Below, piece by piece: positions 45,575 through 57,730 of a stretch of DNA of 64,000 bases. The DNA comes from Aquilaria yunnanensis (Eukaryota; Streptophyta; Magnoliopsida; Malvales; Thymelaeaceae): positions 69,284,001-69,348,000 of the forward strand of contig CM077599.1 of the NCBI GenBank assembly GCA_039654915.1. The letters are read 5' to 3'. The notes beneath the pieces are model-generated. The model was not told the origin of the DNA, searched no databases, and saw only the letters and a list, made by a program, of their open reading frames with translations. Each line of letters begins with the position of its first letter. Positions within the stretch are counted from its first letter, which is position 1. The position numbers were made by a program, and so were the translations under genes.

Positions 45575-45844
45575 ATGAGTTTCGACGCCGCTGAAGTTCC
45601 GCCGGGGCTCGTTATTTCAGTCACCGATTCGATTCGTGAGTTTCTTCTCTCTGCCTCTGGAGACGACCCACATTTCCCTCAGCAACTCAGAGAAGTCGCT
45701 TCCAATCTCGCCTCCCAAAGCAGCATACCCTACAAGCATATTTGAACTATATGGGTGGGGTCAAAGGCCGAAAGCCGACCCGAACTGATCCGGCTGTTCT
45801 CCAGGTCACATTTCGTCTTCACCAGCGCTGAACCGAGAGAGAAG
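45575..45844 (+). pseudogene. Captured first exon of a Vma12-like V-ATPase assembly factor gene
   Basis: From ATG at 45575, 90 codons run in one frame to 45844 and are followed directly by a consensus splice donor GTAAGA. Key segments are PPGLVISVTDSIREFLLSA, QQLREVASNLASQSSIPYK, WVGSKAESRPELIRLFS and HFVFTSAEPREK. This pattern resembles the N-terminal part of plant Vma12/TMEM199-type proteins, ER factors that assemble the vacuolar H+-ATPase. An in-frame TGA replaces an expected Arg codon (CGA to TGA) before TIWVGS. Only the first exon and part of the intron were captured, so no functional product is expected. The family assignment is from memory of the fold's sequence pattern. Confidence 0.6.
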
Positions 45845-46442
45845 GTAAGATGCCAACTTGTTTTTGCCTCACTTCTTAGTGATGATGTGGAATTGGTGAC
45901 TGGAAATTAGCTGGATGTATGATTCCATAACCATAACCAAATTCGATGTTTTTTTCTGGTTTACTGTTGGAGGTTTGCTTTCGTAGGTTTTGTTTTTGGT
46001 TTCAAACTTGTCTCGAAGATGGTTCGTCGGGGATTATTTGATCATTGTTCTTGATTTTTCATTTTTCTTCTTTTCAGGTCAGGATTTTGTTGATTTGAAA
46101 TTTAATTTTGTATTTTAAGGGGCTGCGGATGGTGGAAGAGAAATTGGTTTCGTGGAATAGAAATTTTGGAAGATTTTTAATTTTTCTGAAAGTATAAATT
46201 TGGACGCCCCAAAGGTAGAATATACATAAGTTTAATATTTTTTTATAGCTATTTAATTATATAATAATTAAACTAGAAATTACTTTGAATTTGCTTTAAA
46301 TTTATAATATTTAATTTTTGTGTCAAAATATAAAATTCTACAAAATACGGAAACTGTTAGAGTTAGAGCAAAAAAAATATGAAGATTTCAATTTTCACTT
46401 CTCCATTTTATAGAAATTTTATGGAAGCTATTGAAGATGCTC

Positions 46443-46816
46443 TAAGTGACATTAGAAACCACTAGCACCTAGGAAAAATGGTTAGGTACATTGTTATTAC
46501 TATTATTATTATTATTAATTATTAGGAAAAATTTCATCAAAGATCCATAAAGTATTGTGATATTTGAGTTGAATTAGTCCACTACTAAAAGGCATTTTTA
46601 TGATTACAAAAAAAAAATCTATTTTTCTCAAAATTGTGAGAACGCCTTGTATCACCCAAAGCAAGATATTATTAATAGCAGCAAACAACTATACAACTGT
46701 AAGATAAAGTTCTCTCTAATGCAAGAAGAAGAAGAAGAAGAAGCTATTTATGTGGAGATCCATTATTGTCGTTTATATATATATGTGTGTGTGTGAAAGA
46801 CATAAATAAATTAGTT
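46443..46816. other. Spacer 3' of b2
   Basis: Block-shared. It contains a short ATT microsatellite near 46495-46520 and a GAAGAA tract near 46725-46742 in the presumed 3' flank of b2. No gene seen. Confidence 0.45.
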
Positions 46817-47157
46817 CTAAGAAGCCTTACCGACAACATCCAAATATTGTACCATACTAGTACACTCTTTATCAGGACCTTTTATGGATCATTCAGTTTG
46901 TATTTAGGGACCACATCAACTAGATGTTCCAATAATGCCTCATGACAAACTATTCCATTTCTTGTAAGTTGCTTGCAACATTCATTTGAGATAGATCCTG
47001 AACTGAAAATGGTTGCAACAATTTCATCTGTACAATGAACTTTTACCGTTGTATCACAATGTCTTCCTTTGATAATATCACGATAATTTTTTGCTGTAGA
47101 GGTTGAAACAAAAATAAGCAACACTAAAAAACTCAAAAATTACTTAATGGTTGCCAT
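46817..47157 (-). pseudogene. ECA1/DD11-like gene b2, multiply broken
   Basis: The ancestral start is at 47157 (MATIK), but codon 6 is TAA. The frame then continues with an intact-looking signal region FLSFLVLLIFVSTSTA. The mature part holds cysteines 1-5, including CCKQL and GIVCHEALL. After KYKLNDP a Gln codon has become TAA, and a single-base loss near TGGTAC shifts the frame. The last family cysteine also reads Tyr (TAT) once the shift is allowed for. The longest clean frame is 46882-47136. Three independent disabling changes make this a clear pseudogene. Confidence 0.85.
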
Positions 47158-47236
47158 GTTCTTGGTTCTTGTCTTTTTTTCTTTGGTACTCTAAAGTGGA
47201 TTTTGAGTACGATAGTTCATATTATAAGATGAAAAT

Positions 47237-47244
47237 TATTTATA
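47237..47244 (-). promoter_or_regulatory. TATA box of pseudogene b2
   Basis: TATAAATA on the minus strand, about 80 bases upstream of the ancestral b2 start and equivalent to 30168-30175. Confidence 0.5.
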
Positions 47245-49445
47245 CTATAAGGTGCATGATAAATTAGATGTAACTGAAGAAACATTAAATTTTATTAGTA
47301 CATTGGGCATAAATTTCTTAGTGGCATTTTTGTTTTCATAAAGATAATGTGTGAAACTGCTAAAGTTAACATGATTGAACTATGTCAATTTTTTCACAAG
47401 AAAACATCATGTGGCATTCACTTGTGTTTTTTTCCAATTTCATCCACTACTTCATTTTTTTTTTTTGGAATTCATAGAATGCTTCACATTTTTTTTCTTT
47501 CATAATGGAATTTTGGAAAGTTACCCTAACCACTCTTGAGGTTTAACATAACCTACACCTTTGTCCTTAATTTATTTAAAACCAAACACCATTAGACCAC
47601 TTAATAGTCAAATAGTTAGAGTTTGTCATTCAGGGGGCAAACTTTATGAGTCATTATAGTTTAGGGGGCCAATAGGCATTTAGACCTATTTTTCTTTCCA
47701 ATTGAATCAAACAAATTCCTCAACATTTGGAAACTAGAGTAATAATAGTGGAGCAACCTCCAACTCCTTTATACAACCTAAGGTATTCAATATTGTTGCC
47801 GCTAGGTATACCGCACCTTGTAACTTATAGGTATATTGCATGATATACCGTTTTCGTAAAACAAAATATATTAGTTTAAGATGAAAACATTAGATATAAC
47901 TTTTCTTGCACATTTTTATATGCATCCTAATTTCTTTTAACATAGCTGTCCTAATATAAATAAAATCTATATACAAGATGATATTTTTATACAAAAACAA
48001 CAAAAAAATGTAATGTATAGAAAAAAAATAAGTATTATTATGTAAAAAACCTAATTTACTAATACATGAGAAAAAAAAAAAAGAAATAATACTTTATTAA
48101 TAACAGTACACTTTATAATACCACATTGAGTTCATAAATGTCTCAAAGTATAATAAGTTTGTTCTAGCTTGTTCCACAAAATCAACATACTCATCCGATG
48201 ACACAGAACTTTAGTTTTGAGTCAAGCAATTATGTATATGTTATGTGTGTGTGTTTATGTTGTACATTAATATATATAAAAAAAAAAGAAAAATATTTAT
48301 AACTTACGGTATGTGATATACCTTCAGTAAGCATGGTATACCATAGTAAATTGTCCAAAACAATTTAAAAATTAGTAGTATACCTATGATAAGAGTGGGA
48401 TATTGCAATATACCGAGTGATATTCCCATATACAGCAATAACTTGTATACTACATACACAAGGTAAGCAGTATACAATGATATTTGATTCAATGGTCCAA
48501 CCCCATGATGGACACTGATGCCATTAATGGTGACAGCCTCTACTCCCACACATCCTCACGTGACAACATAACCCCAAAACCTAACCCTCCAAATTTTTTC
48601 TCTTTCTCCTTTATCCCCTACCCATCTCCTTGTCTGAAGCAACAAAAAGAAAACAAGCTTTAAATATTTTTTCCCTTCTTCCTTTTTACTTTTTCCTCTT
48701 TCTCCATTTTTTTTTACTTTTTAATATTTTATTCTTTTTTTAAATATTTTTTTCAGTCCTTATTTTTTTATTTTATTTTATATTTTATATTTTTTTCTAT
48801 TTACTATTTATTCTTCATTTATATTTTTATATAAAAATAAAATTTTATGTTTTGCTATTATATTTATATTTTTTTCATTTAAGTATAATCTTATATTTGG
48901 TTGAATTACTTTCTTAAGTCTTCAACTTAGTTCAGTTGTTTAGTTTGATATATGTTTAATGATTAGGAGTAAAAGAGGACGAGTGGTGTTATATTATTAT
49001 TATTGTTGTTGTTGTCGTTGTTGTTATTGTTCTTATTATTAAAATGAGGTCTATCAAGAGACACAATTTGTCTAAATTGCACCAGTGGGCTTAGCCCATA
49101 ATTATCAGTCAATCAATCCTAAACCTTTGTTTTATTGCATATTAGTCCTAAATCTTTATAAACCACTACTTATTGATCCCTAACCCTTTTGGAAGACTAG
49201 GTTAACACCAAAACCCGATATATAGAGGAAAAATTGATAATTCCAATGGGCCATTAACTATAAAAAAATTATGGCAAGATTTGAATTTATTAAAATATAT
49301 TTACTAAATAGTTTAAATTAATATTTAAAATTTTGATGTTTACCAGTTACGCTAGAGTTAGTGAATTTTACAAGGCTAAAGAACAATATGCAATAGACTT
49401 TAAATATTTTAGACCAATATGCGAGAAAATGGAGGTTGAGAACCA
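47245..49445. repeat. AT-rich block spacer (counterpart of 28100-30160)
   Basis: Reverse complement of the block A inverted spacer, with the same TATACC-rich zone (about 48310-48480) and TTATTG/TTGTTG runs near 49000-49035. The minus-strand frame at 48304-48549 overlaps the TATACC zone and has no recognisable domain. No gene. Confidence 0.45.
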
Positions 49446-49664
49446 GTGTACAGTGGTAATTACAGGTTTAGGACTAAAAATGCAAATGTACTTGATATAA
49501 TTTTTTCAAGACCCAATCATACCCGTTGCTCTGCTACCCACAAGAATAAAACAAAACATAGAGGACAGGAAAAAAGTAAACACAAGCCTCAAATAAGTGC
49601 GGACTTGGCTTCTTCCTCCAAAACAAAAAGTTCAATGTTTGTCGCACACAAAAGTATCACTTAA
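49446..49664 (+). pseudogene. Unrecognised coding-like remnant (direct copy)
   Basis: A 72-codon frame sharing SSSKTKSSMFVAHKSI with the copy at 27854-28042. The two copies diverge on both sides of this core. No function can be assigned. Confidence 0.25.
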
Positions 49665-50059
49665 CAAAAAATTTCCCATTTCCATTTACAAAATGCATCC
49701 TGACTGACCTATTAACCTTTGGAAGTTTGAACACATCTTTGAGAAACTAAATTATCATATATTGTAATTGTTTCATAAAGCCTTAAGGGAGAATAGCAAT
49801 CTAAGCGCCTTTGGGAGATACCAAGCTTGGGGTGTAAGGAAGCATCATTAAAGAATACATGGAACTTCCACACAACTGGGAAGCTAAACTAACTTTCTAC
49901 AACTTGTTCAGCTAGAAATTGTAGACAAAGAGCTTCACATTTACTCTCAGCAATAAGTGCCATAAAAAATAGATAAGGGAACTACCATAGCTGACATATC
50001 AGTAGTACGCCATCTCACATACCTTTGCAAGGTGGAGAAAGATTCAAATGTTCTTTTTC

Positions 50060-50554
50060 CATTGCCTCTAGAGAGTTTGAATGCTTCAAGGACCATCTGG
50101 ATTGAAGATAATCATCAAGTTACCAGCCTAGAAACCTTAACTCAAAGATAGATACATAATGTAGTTTACCATCTTATGAACCAATGTATGCCTCAAGGAT
50201 GCTAACAAACCTTATCACTGGAATTGGAACTGAGACCAACTAGGAGAGATCAGCCTCTAGATTGAAGTTTAACACTTTGTTGCCATTAGCCATCCAGTGC
50301 AGCACCTTACCAACATACATGCCATTGTTATTCTTTAAGTTGTCATCACAGTGGCATACTTCCTCAGATTTCTTCCAAGAACTTGTACTAGGTGAATATA
50401 CCTTCAATGAAAAACAAAAATCCTCCATGTCAAGCTCTTGCACCTTAACCAACTTTAATTCAGTGGTGTTAGTTTCTCGTAAATCCCATTCAGGATAAAA
50501 AATGAGTTCAATGACGTATAAACAGCAATACAACAAAAGACTAGTCCATTGCAT
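50060..50554 (-). pseudogene. F-box-associated (FBA) domain remnant
   Basis: The minus-strand frame 50240-50554 reads KVYSPSTSSWKKSEEV, then NNGMYVGKVLHWMANGNKVL and NFNLEADLS. This is the pattern of the F-box-associated interaction domain of plant F-box proteins (a statement about how the gene is worded, 'S..SW', then 'YV.G.LHW', then 'I..F.LE'), which bind substrates for SCF ubiquitin ligases. After a frameshift, DGKLHYIMYLS-like and LDDYLQSRWSLKHSNSLEAM segments continue to about 50060. The N-terminal F-box itself is absent. The inverted block A copy stops inside this gene at about 27550. Confidence 0.55.
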
Positions 50555-51365
50555 ATAAACAACAATAGAACATTTTTAGATAAAAAGTCAAATATTTTTT
50601 GCTGCTACATAACACCTCCTTATTCCACAAGAATGTAGCTTATAGTATTGGTAGCAGCAGAATTCCACTTGTACATCTCCTAGAAAAAGAATCCTTATAT
50701 AGGTTCTTTTATTTTCAAGTGAATCTTAATAAAACTGGTCTTAGATATAAGGCACTGCCATTTTTTAGAAATGGACTTAAATCTAACTAAACTCTTTGTT
50801 GGAATTAGGAATAACACATCAAAGAGAAGGCCTCTGTTTGGGGTCTTCATGACAGTCCATAATGATATTAAACTAAGTAGTCAATCATATTCTCAAACAA
50901 TCAATCAATTAGTCATGTAACCCTTAATCTTAGCTAACACTTCTAGAACATTATAAAATCCTTCCTAGATTAAAAAAGTATGTACAAGCACAAAAATGAT
51001 TCAAACAAAAATGCATAAAGGATCTAAAAACATAAAGAACAAGAAGCAGCCCAAAAGGAAAACCATCACACAAAAGACAAAGAAAACATGAAACTAAGAA
51101 AAAAGTTATCAAAAATAACAAGTTCCATGTTAACAAAAACTATGTTGAGCAGCTGCAAAGAATACATGACATGATTCTTATTTAAATGCAGATTTTGGAT
51201 TTTCACCATTCCATCATTCGCCTCTTTAAACTACTTCACTTACTATCTAAAGTAGAAATCTTAATTGACCACCTCCAATTTGTATGAGATGTATCAAAAA
51301 TAAGGTTTGTATAGTATGTACCTTTCCTAAACTCATGATAAAAAAAAGTTAGTAAAGTATATCAA
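50555..51365. other. Non-repeated interval before block C
   Basis: AT-rich sequence without a counterpart elsewhere in the window. It is where the N-terminal F-box of the preceding remnant would be expected, but no F-box motif was found. Frames at 50599-50790 and 50951-51136 are unsupported. Confidence 0.4.
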
Positions 51366-51683
51366 AAATTCCTCTGTTTCTTTTTCTACCGACCAAGCAC
51401 TTGAATCTCTTGCAAACAAGGAAGTTAGGGGACAACAATTCAACCCAAGTTCAAGGTAAATTTATCACTAAATGGTAAAGAAAACTAGGCTCAATTTCCA
51501 TAAGGAAAAATAATAAACCAAAACACAATTAATAGGAGACTACTTTTGAGAGTACTTAAAGCCAGTCAATGCCAAGTAATAGTTAAATAAGCCATTTTGC
51601 CAAACCTATATCCAAGAATGTGAAGAATTTTAAATGAAGCTACTTATAAAGCAATATAAGAAGATAATGCTCCTATCACGTTG
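51366..51683. repeat. Left edge of block C
   Basis: Matches 33070-33385 (GACCAAGCACTTGAATCTC region and onward). Non-coding. It marks the left limit of the B/C duplication. Confidence 0.6.
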
Positions 51684-51831
51684 TTATTGTAATAGGCTAA
51701 GGCAGTAGCTATACTTGGGTTTTATCATGTGCAGTTTGTATTCTTGTACAACTTTTGTATATTTTGTATACCTTCATTATAAATACAAGTACGTAACAAG
51801 CTTTTCTTATGGAAAAACTATTTTCTTTACA
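51684..51831 (+). repeat. Short copia 5' LTR, block C
   Basis: TGTTATTGTAATAGGC ... TTTTCTTTACA, 148 bp, followed by primer site TGGTATTAGAGC at 51832-51843. Confidence 0.65.
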
Positions 51832-51860
51832 TGGTATTAGAGCTATCTAATTCACTTCAA

Positions 51861-52928
51861 ATGACTACAAAAACCTCCTCTAAGAACATTTATAACCATT
51901 CATCCCTTTCTCGCTCCCTCCCCTACCTGGTCTGTTACCAGCACCGTCCATCAATCTTGGACACCTAATCAGTATTTAGCTAGCAAGAGAAAATTATCTT
52001 TTGTGAAAGGTACAGTCCTTACATTACCTGAAAGGCCAACTACTTTTAGTCTATGTTGATGGCACCATTGTGTGCCCTACCCAATATATCTCTAAAGGGT
52101 CATCCTGTAAAAATGGTAGTCAAAATCTAGTTTTGAATTCGGCATACCAGAATTGGTTTCAAAAAGATCAAATGATCTTAAGTCCATAAATTTCAGCACT
52201 CTCCAGGAAATTCTTGCATAAGTCATCAGTTTGTCAACTTCTGATTAAGTGTGGACTACCTTAGCCAAGATGTTTACTTCATAATCCAATGGTCAGATCA
52301 TGTAGATTCAATATTAACTTTCAACAATAAAGAAGAAGGATCTTCCCATAGTTGATTATTTTCAGCGTGCCAAGAATCTTGCTGATACCTTAGTTGTAAT
52401 CAGACAACCCCTCCAAGATTATGAAATTATTTCATACATACTGGCTAGTCTTAGTTTTGAGCATGATTCTTTAGTCACTACAATAACAACTCGAGTTGAT
52501 CCTATGTCGCTTAACGATCTTTATGGTCATTTACTAAGATATAAGTTATGGCTTAAGCAACACCATGGAGCACTTTAAGCAGATGTTAATAGCCCTTCTG
52601 CCAATGTTGCAACCAGGAAAAACCTTTCAAACTTAGGGGGTCATGGATGAAATTCTAATAATTGAAAGAGAAGTCGAGGATGTGGCTGAACAATGGAGGG
52701 CAATGGGAATCAGGAAATATAAATAATGAAGTTATGTGCCAAGTGTATGGTAAGTTTGGACATTCTACTTTACAATGTTTTCACAAGTTTGATCATTCAT
52801 ATCAAGGAGACCAAAGTCAGTTCGCTGTAGTATCCTCCGAGTCCATTCCTCAAACTTCCTCTACAACACAGCACTACATTCCTCAGTCATCATCACTATC
52901 TCAAATTCTTCAAATTTCCTCTTGTTAG
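51861..52928 (+). pseudogene. Copia gag (UBN2-type) remnant, block C
   Basis: Starts MTTKTSS-like at 51861. Broken frames carry LVVIRQPLQDYE-like, SLSFEHDSLVTTITTRVDPM and SLNDLYGHLLRYKL segments, and the best frame is 52662-52928 with NGGQWESGN and a zinc knuckle. Here the knuckle reads CQVYGKFGHSTLQC, losing the second zinc cysteine, whereas block B lost the first. The frame ends inside the fused gypsy sequence (SSSLSQILQISSC). Confidence 0.7.
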
Positions 52929-54190
52929 ACATAATGTCCTTATGGAACTTAGCATAGTTAGGTACTTGTTGAATTGCCTCTAACAAATGAATATTGATGT
53001 CCACCTTTCTGAAGATTTATAAAAACTTACAAAAGTACTCATAAAATTTCTTCTTCTTAAACCTTTAAGGATATGGAATAGATGATGTTGGAGGAGGCAA
53101 ATTAAGGAAAGTAAGGTTTTTTTTTAAGGTATCTTTTTTTTTCTTTTCAGTTGTACTTTCATCAGCTTCTTTTTTTTTTTTTTGTCTTGAATCAATCCTT
53201 CTTGTTCATTGTCTTCATGCACTTCTTGTCATTCTTTGGTTGGATAGACGATATCTTCCTTACTCTTTAGTTTAACTTCTCCTAATTCTTTACCATTTCT
53301 TAAGGTAATGACCTTGGAATGTTCCCAAGGATTCATTTATGTGTTGCTAGGGAGATTTTCTTGTTGAAGTGAACCCATAGCTTTACTCAACCATCCAATT
53401 TGTGATTCTAAATTTTTCACTGAAGGCCTTATACTTGTCACTTGCATCTCTATTTTATCCAACTAGCTATTATTTTTTCATAAATTCTTTCCTTGTTTTG
53501 GTTATAAATGTTCCAAGTAAGTCTTCTAGAGATGGCTTCTTTTCTAAGGGAGGTTGTCCAAAACCTAGTGAATTAGGTGTCTTTCTGTTTCCTCCATAAT
53601 TGTAGGCATCCTGATTTCTAAACCCATGATTGAATTGACCTTGCATCTGGCTGCCTCTATAGCCATAACATAATGGATTTATAAAAAGTGCTTGCTTCTA
53701 ATCTTGCTCCAATGAGTGATGAGAAGAACTCATTACGGCCATTAGCTTATCGGTCTTTCCTTGCTTGTGAACTGGTTGGTTAAAGCCGCTATCTGTGCTA
53801 AAAGCTAGGTGATCTAATCAACCTCATGGATTCCATCACTTTTTCTCACACTTGATCTCTTAAAAGCCATTGATAACTATTGGATGCCATGTCCTCCAAA
53901 AGTATGAAATCCTCTTCTGGAGTCTTACCATTAAAGTTCCTCCAACTACTACATCCATAATCATTCTAATCTAACCATTAATTCCACTATAAAACATTTC
54001 AATCTGCACCCACTCTAGATAATCATGGTTTAGGCACTTCTTGATCAAGAATTTAAATTTTTCCTATGCTTGATAGAGTGACTTTAATGCTTTGATGATC
54101 ATTTCCTTCAGCCGTAGACAATTTATTGAATCAATTACTTGGTTTGCTTTCTTGATTGTTAAGACTCCTAGCCATGAGTTTATTTCTTGA
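52849..54190 (-). pseudogene. Gypsy gag C-terminus and pre-protease remnant, copy III
   Basis: Equivalent to 34556-35880 but more decayed. Minus-strand pieces such as KPSLEDLLGTFITKTRKEF-like words (about 53480-53560) and KFLKDIMSNKRKF near 52920 are recognisable. It has no hAT insertion. The plus-strand frame 53402-53599 is a shadow. Confidence 0.65.
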
Positions 54191-55011
54191 TGCAAATTTA
54201 TCTTTCAGAGAATAATTTTTTTTTAGAAGAAAGAGGCAAACTAGGTTAGAATCCTTGAGGAGCAGAAGCCTTAAATCTCTAAAAGATGAGTAGACCACAT
54301 GCATGAAGCTTAAAATCCTTTAATTTTGGGTGAAGAAGGAATTGTCAATCAGTATTAAAGGGATTAAATAAAATCACATTATGAAAGGGAATTTGTTATT
54401 GGGTAATTTCAGCTGCAATAAATTGGTAAACGATCTAGGTGGATAGTGAACAAACTAAAAGTGGTCCAAGAAGATCAATTGCTCTAGGAAAATTTATTTC
54501 CCATAGCAATTTTATTAAGTTTACAAGTAGTTGGTGTTAGTTCCTTTAAGAATTTAATTGGTAATTTTTAATAGTTGTGTAGTTAATTGGGTCGATTAGC
54601 TATCACTTTTTATGCCACTGTTATACTTTGATAATAGGTGCACTTGACTATGAGTTCATATGTTTGTTTGAGTCTAGAGAGATCTAACGCATCAACACTG
54701 TTTACTAGTGTAGTGGAAATGGTATCATTGTAAACTACAAACACACCAAGTAGTTAACTGCTCTAGGAGAATTTATTTCCCATAGTTATTTGATTAAGTT
54801 TACAAGTAGTTAGTGTTAGTTTCTTTGACAATTTAATTTATAATTTTTAATAGCTGAAAGTTGTTTAGGCACTTAGTTTTTTTTTTGTTTCTGTTTATAA
54901 TTCACAACTTGTTTAGTTTTCTTTAGCATTTGATCTTATGGACACAACCTGGTCTCACTGATTTTATTATTAGTTCAATAGTTGTATACTTGTGGTGTGC
55001 ACAACAAGTTT
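54191..55011 (+). repeat. Athila-like LTR portion (plus), copy III
   Basis: Matches 35881-36667. It is followed by the degenerate primer site TTGGAGTCATTGTCAAGGA at 55012-55030. Confidence 0.6.
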
Positions 55012-55180
55012 TTGGAGTCATTGTCAAGGATTAGTTCACAATAGTTTTCTATAGCTAGTTTAGAGTTTGTTTTCTTTTATTTATTTAGTTATTTTATTTC
55101 TAAAATTCTTCTTTGTGGTTTTTATTTTATTTTATTTATCTCCTTATTTTTCTTGTACAGATTGTTTGCGTTGCTAATGC

Positions 55181-55850
55181 ATGCCTAGAACAACTAGAGT
55201 GTAAGAAATCTATACAACCCTTAGTTAGAACAAACAGTTAAAGCACTTAGAGAGCAAAATAAGATGGATGACCAAGTAGAAGCAGCAAGAAGAGTGAAGT
55301 TAGAGAGACAAGAGTGAGAAAGGCTAGAACGTGAACGGTTAGCTCGATAATAGTAAGAAAAAGATAAAGTTGAGCATGAAAGAACTGAGAGAGAGGAGGG
55401 GAGAAAGGGTGGCTCAAAGGCTAGCAAATCAAAATTTTGGTGTAAAAATTAATATGAACAAGCAAGCTAGTTAGTACATGTGTTTTCAATAGGAAAGACC
55501 CATCAATGGTTATTGCTAGCTAGTGGTAGCAGACTACTATCATGGGATTCAGAGGCCAATGGCGAATGCAAGGAACATTCAAATTCCTTTTGGCTTAATC
55601 AATTTGGAGAAAATAAATCAGTTTGGATGAGCTCCATTTAAGGATCCAAATGATCATTTGGCAAATTTTCAGGAGTTATATGACACCATTAAAATGAAGG
55701 GAGCAATTTCTAATGAAATCTACTTCACCTTATTTCTGTTCTCTCTAGGACATGCAAAAAGTTGCCTACACAGTATACTAGCTTGGGCATGAGTACTTGC
55801 CAAAAGGTTGCACAAAAATTCCTTGCAAAATTTTCCCATCTATCAAAGGT
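55181..55850 (+). pseudogene. Gypsy gag N-terminal remnant, copy III
   Basis: Starts MPRTTRV at 55181, with broken frames through VNARNIQIPFGLINLE-like and QFG/GAPFKDPNDHLANFQELYDT-like segments to KFLAKFSHLSKV-like sequence. It corresponds to 5356-6060 and 36836-37600. Confidence 0.65.
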
Positions 55851-56639
55851 TGCCAAGTTGACATCAAAGATAAGCACATTCAAGTAGCATGAGTACATCA
55901 TCCAAGATTCACAATTACTCTAGAAGATGGAAAAATCTAGCCTAATATCATCTTTGAAAGAAAACCAATAAAAGAACTAAAATCCATGTTTAGAAACTAA
56001 AGAAGAAAAATTAGGAAAAGGTTTAAGAACTCTTGAATTAAAGCTTCAAAAATCACATTAACTACTTCTCATTTTTGCTACAATTTCTCCTCTTCTCTTT
56101 TTTCTATAGCCACCACATTCTATTCTTTTTCCCCTTCTTTTGCCTCTAGCTTTTCACCTATTTTACAAGTTTTCCTTGTACAGTACATCTCTCTCTTCTT
56201 TTAACACACACATTTTGCCTTTTTTTCCCCTTCAGAATAATGTTGTCGCACCAAAGTTTGGTGTTGTTGTACCATTGTTGACTGTTGAATGGATTTCCTG
56301 CTACCACTTGATGTCGTCACACCAATTAGTTTGTGCTACTACACCAATGTCCAGTTAGGCCACCTCTGTTTAATGCAAGCTTTTGTCATGCCTTAAGCTC
56401 CAAAAATCTACCAGCATTTGAAATTTTTTCCTCAACTTATACTAAAACACCAAAAAAATTCTAGAAGACCATAAATTATCCATAAATCAAGCTCAATTAT
56501 GTGGTTAAAACATCATTTTCCTATATTTATTAGTTGTGAACAATAATCTTTTGTTGGTAGTTCAAATATATTTTTATATATTTATGTTTTGTTTTTCCTT
56601 TTCCTGCTCTAAATTTTGTATACAAAAGATAAGGATTTC
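55851..56639. repeat. Block C non-coding sequence, uninterrupted gypsy target site
   Basis: Matches 6061-6588 up to 56410 and 17297 onward from 56411. The joint (CTACCAGCATTTGAAATTTT) is therefore the empty site for the 10.7-kb gypsy insertion of block A. Confidence 0.65.
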
Positions 56640-57140
56640 CTATAAAAATGGGGCATCCATTACATGTACCCAAAACGCTGCCCTATTGAACTGTAGAGGA
56701 GAAGGTCTATCTCCTGTCTAAAGTTATCTCATGATAATGATTTGGTTGTTGAATGACCAGGGACCATTCCTAAAGACAACTGTACAGTCTTCTTCATTCT
56801 CAAAGTTCGCAATAAACAAGTTTTCACTCAGACTAGGGCTAGTTGATTGAACCGTGAATGGAATTTTGAAATCTCATAGCCTTCTAGAGGGCATCGTGCA
56901 AGTATTCCAGCATGACTACTTTGTTGCTCAGAATGGTCTGAGAAGGCCCTACAAACCTTATCTTTCAAATCCTACCGGCATGATTACACCTTTTCCTCCA
57001 TTAAACTCATCTCTGTTAAGCACTTGCCCAACGACTCCATCGTACTTCCATTCAACAACACCCCCGACAGGCACCAATACAAATTACAATGAAGCAGCAC
57101 CAACTCTGCAACCTAGAATAGATGAAATAAACATAGCTAA
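56640..57140 (-). pseudogene. LINE ORF1-like (DUF4283) remnant, block C
   Basis: Counterpart of 17489-17994, with FSDHSEQQSSHAGILA-like and GHSTTKSLS-like words and several frameshifts. The plus-strand frame at 56854-57174 is a shadow of it. Confidence 0.5.
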
Positions 57141-57730
57141 ACAAAAGAAAGAGTTCAAACTAGTCCAAAATTGAAAACCGAGAAGAGTCCTTCACCAATA
57201 GGACATTAACTCTCACATGGAGAGGAAAACCTTAACACAGCAAGTAATGTATTTAAAAATGTTAGTATTTTAATGATGGTACGAGTCTATAAATAACATT
57301 AAAAAATATGAAAAGGTAGTTAATTGTTAGAAAGTATAAAAAGATGTTGTTATTGGATCGTTTAAATTAGAATTGAAAATTTTATTTGAGATAGTGTAAC
57401 ATAAATTAAAAAAATGCTATGAAGGTAAGGGTAGGTTTTAAAACTAGAGCTAAATGTGCAATTTGAACAAAAGACCATTAGAAAGTGTAAATCATCCTAA
57501 AACAAAAGCTTCTATTAAGAAGCATAATAAAACATACAAAATTCTATATTACTTAAAACTATGATATCATCTTCTATTACTCAATGTAACATATTATTAA
57601 TTGCAACAAACAATTATACAAATGTTACACAGAGTTCTTTCCAACACAAAAGAAGAAAAAGAAAAAGAAGAAAAAGAAATAATGTAGAGATCCATTATTA
57701 TAGTATATATATCTGAAACATATAAGTAAT
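57141..57730. other. Spacer downstream of gene a3
   Basis: Matches 17995-18635. It contains a GAAAAAG purine tract near 57650-57680. No gene seen. Confidence 0.45.

Larger units (their letters stand above)
45034..46442. mobile_element. PIF/Harbinger-like element carrying a captured gene fragment
   Basis: Its ends are inverted: GAGCATCTCCATCAG at the left and GAGCATCTTCAATAG read inward from the right. They are flanked by TAA on both sides (45031-45033 and 46443-46445), the 3-bp target preference of PIF/Harbinger elements. Blocks A and C read CTTTTAAGTGACATT without the insert. It is 1409 bp long, encodes no transposase I can see, and contains GC-rich coding-like sequence unlike its AT-rich surroundings, so it looks like a Pack-type non-autonomous element. 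Confidence 0.78.
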
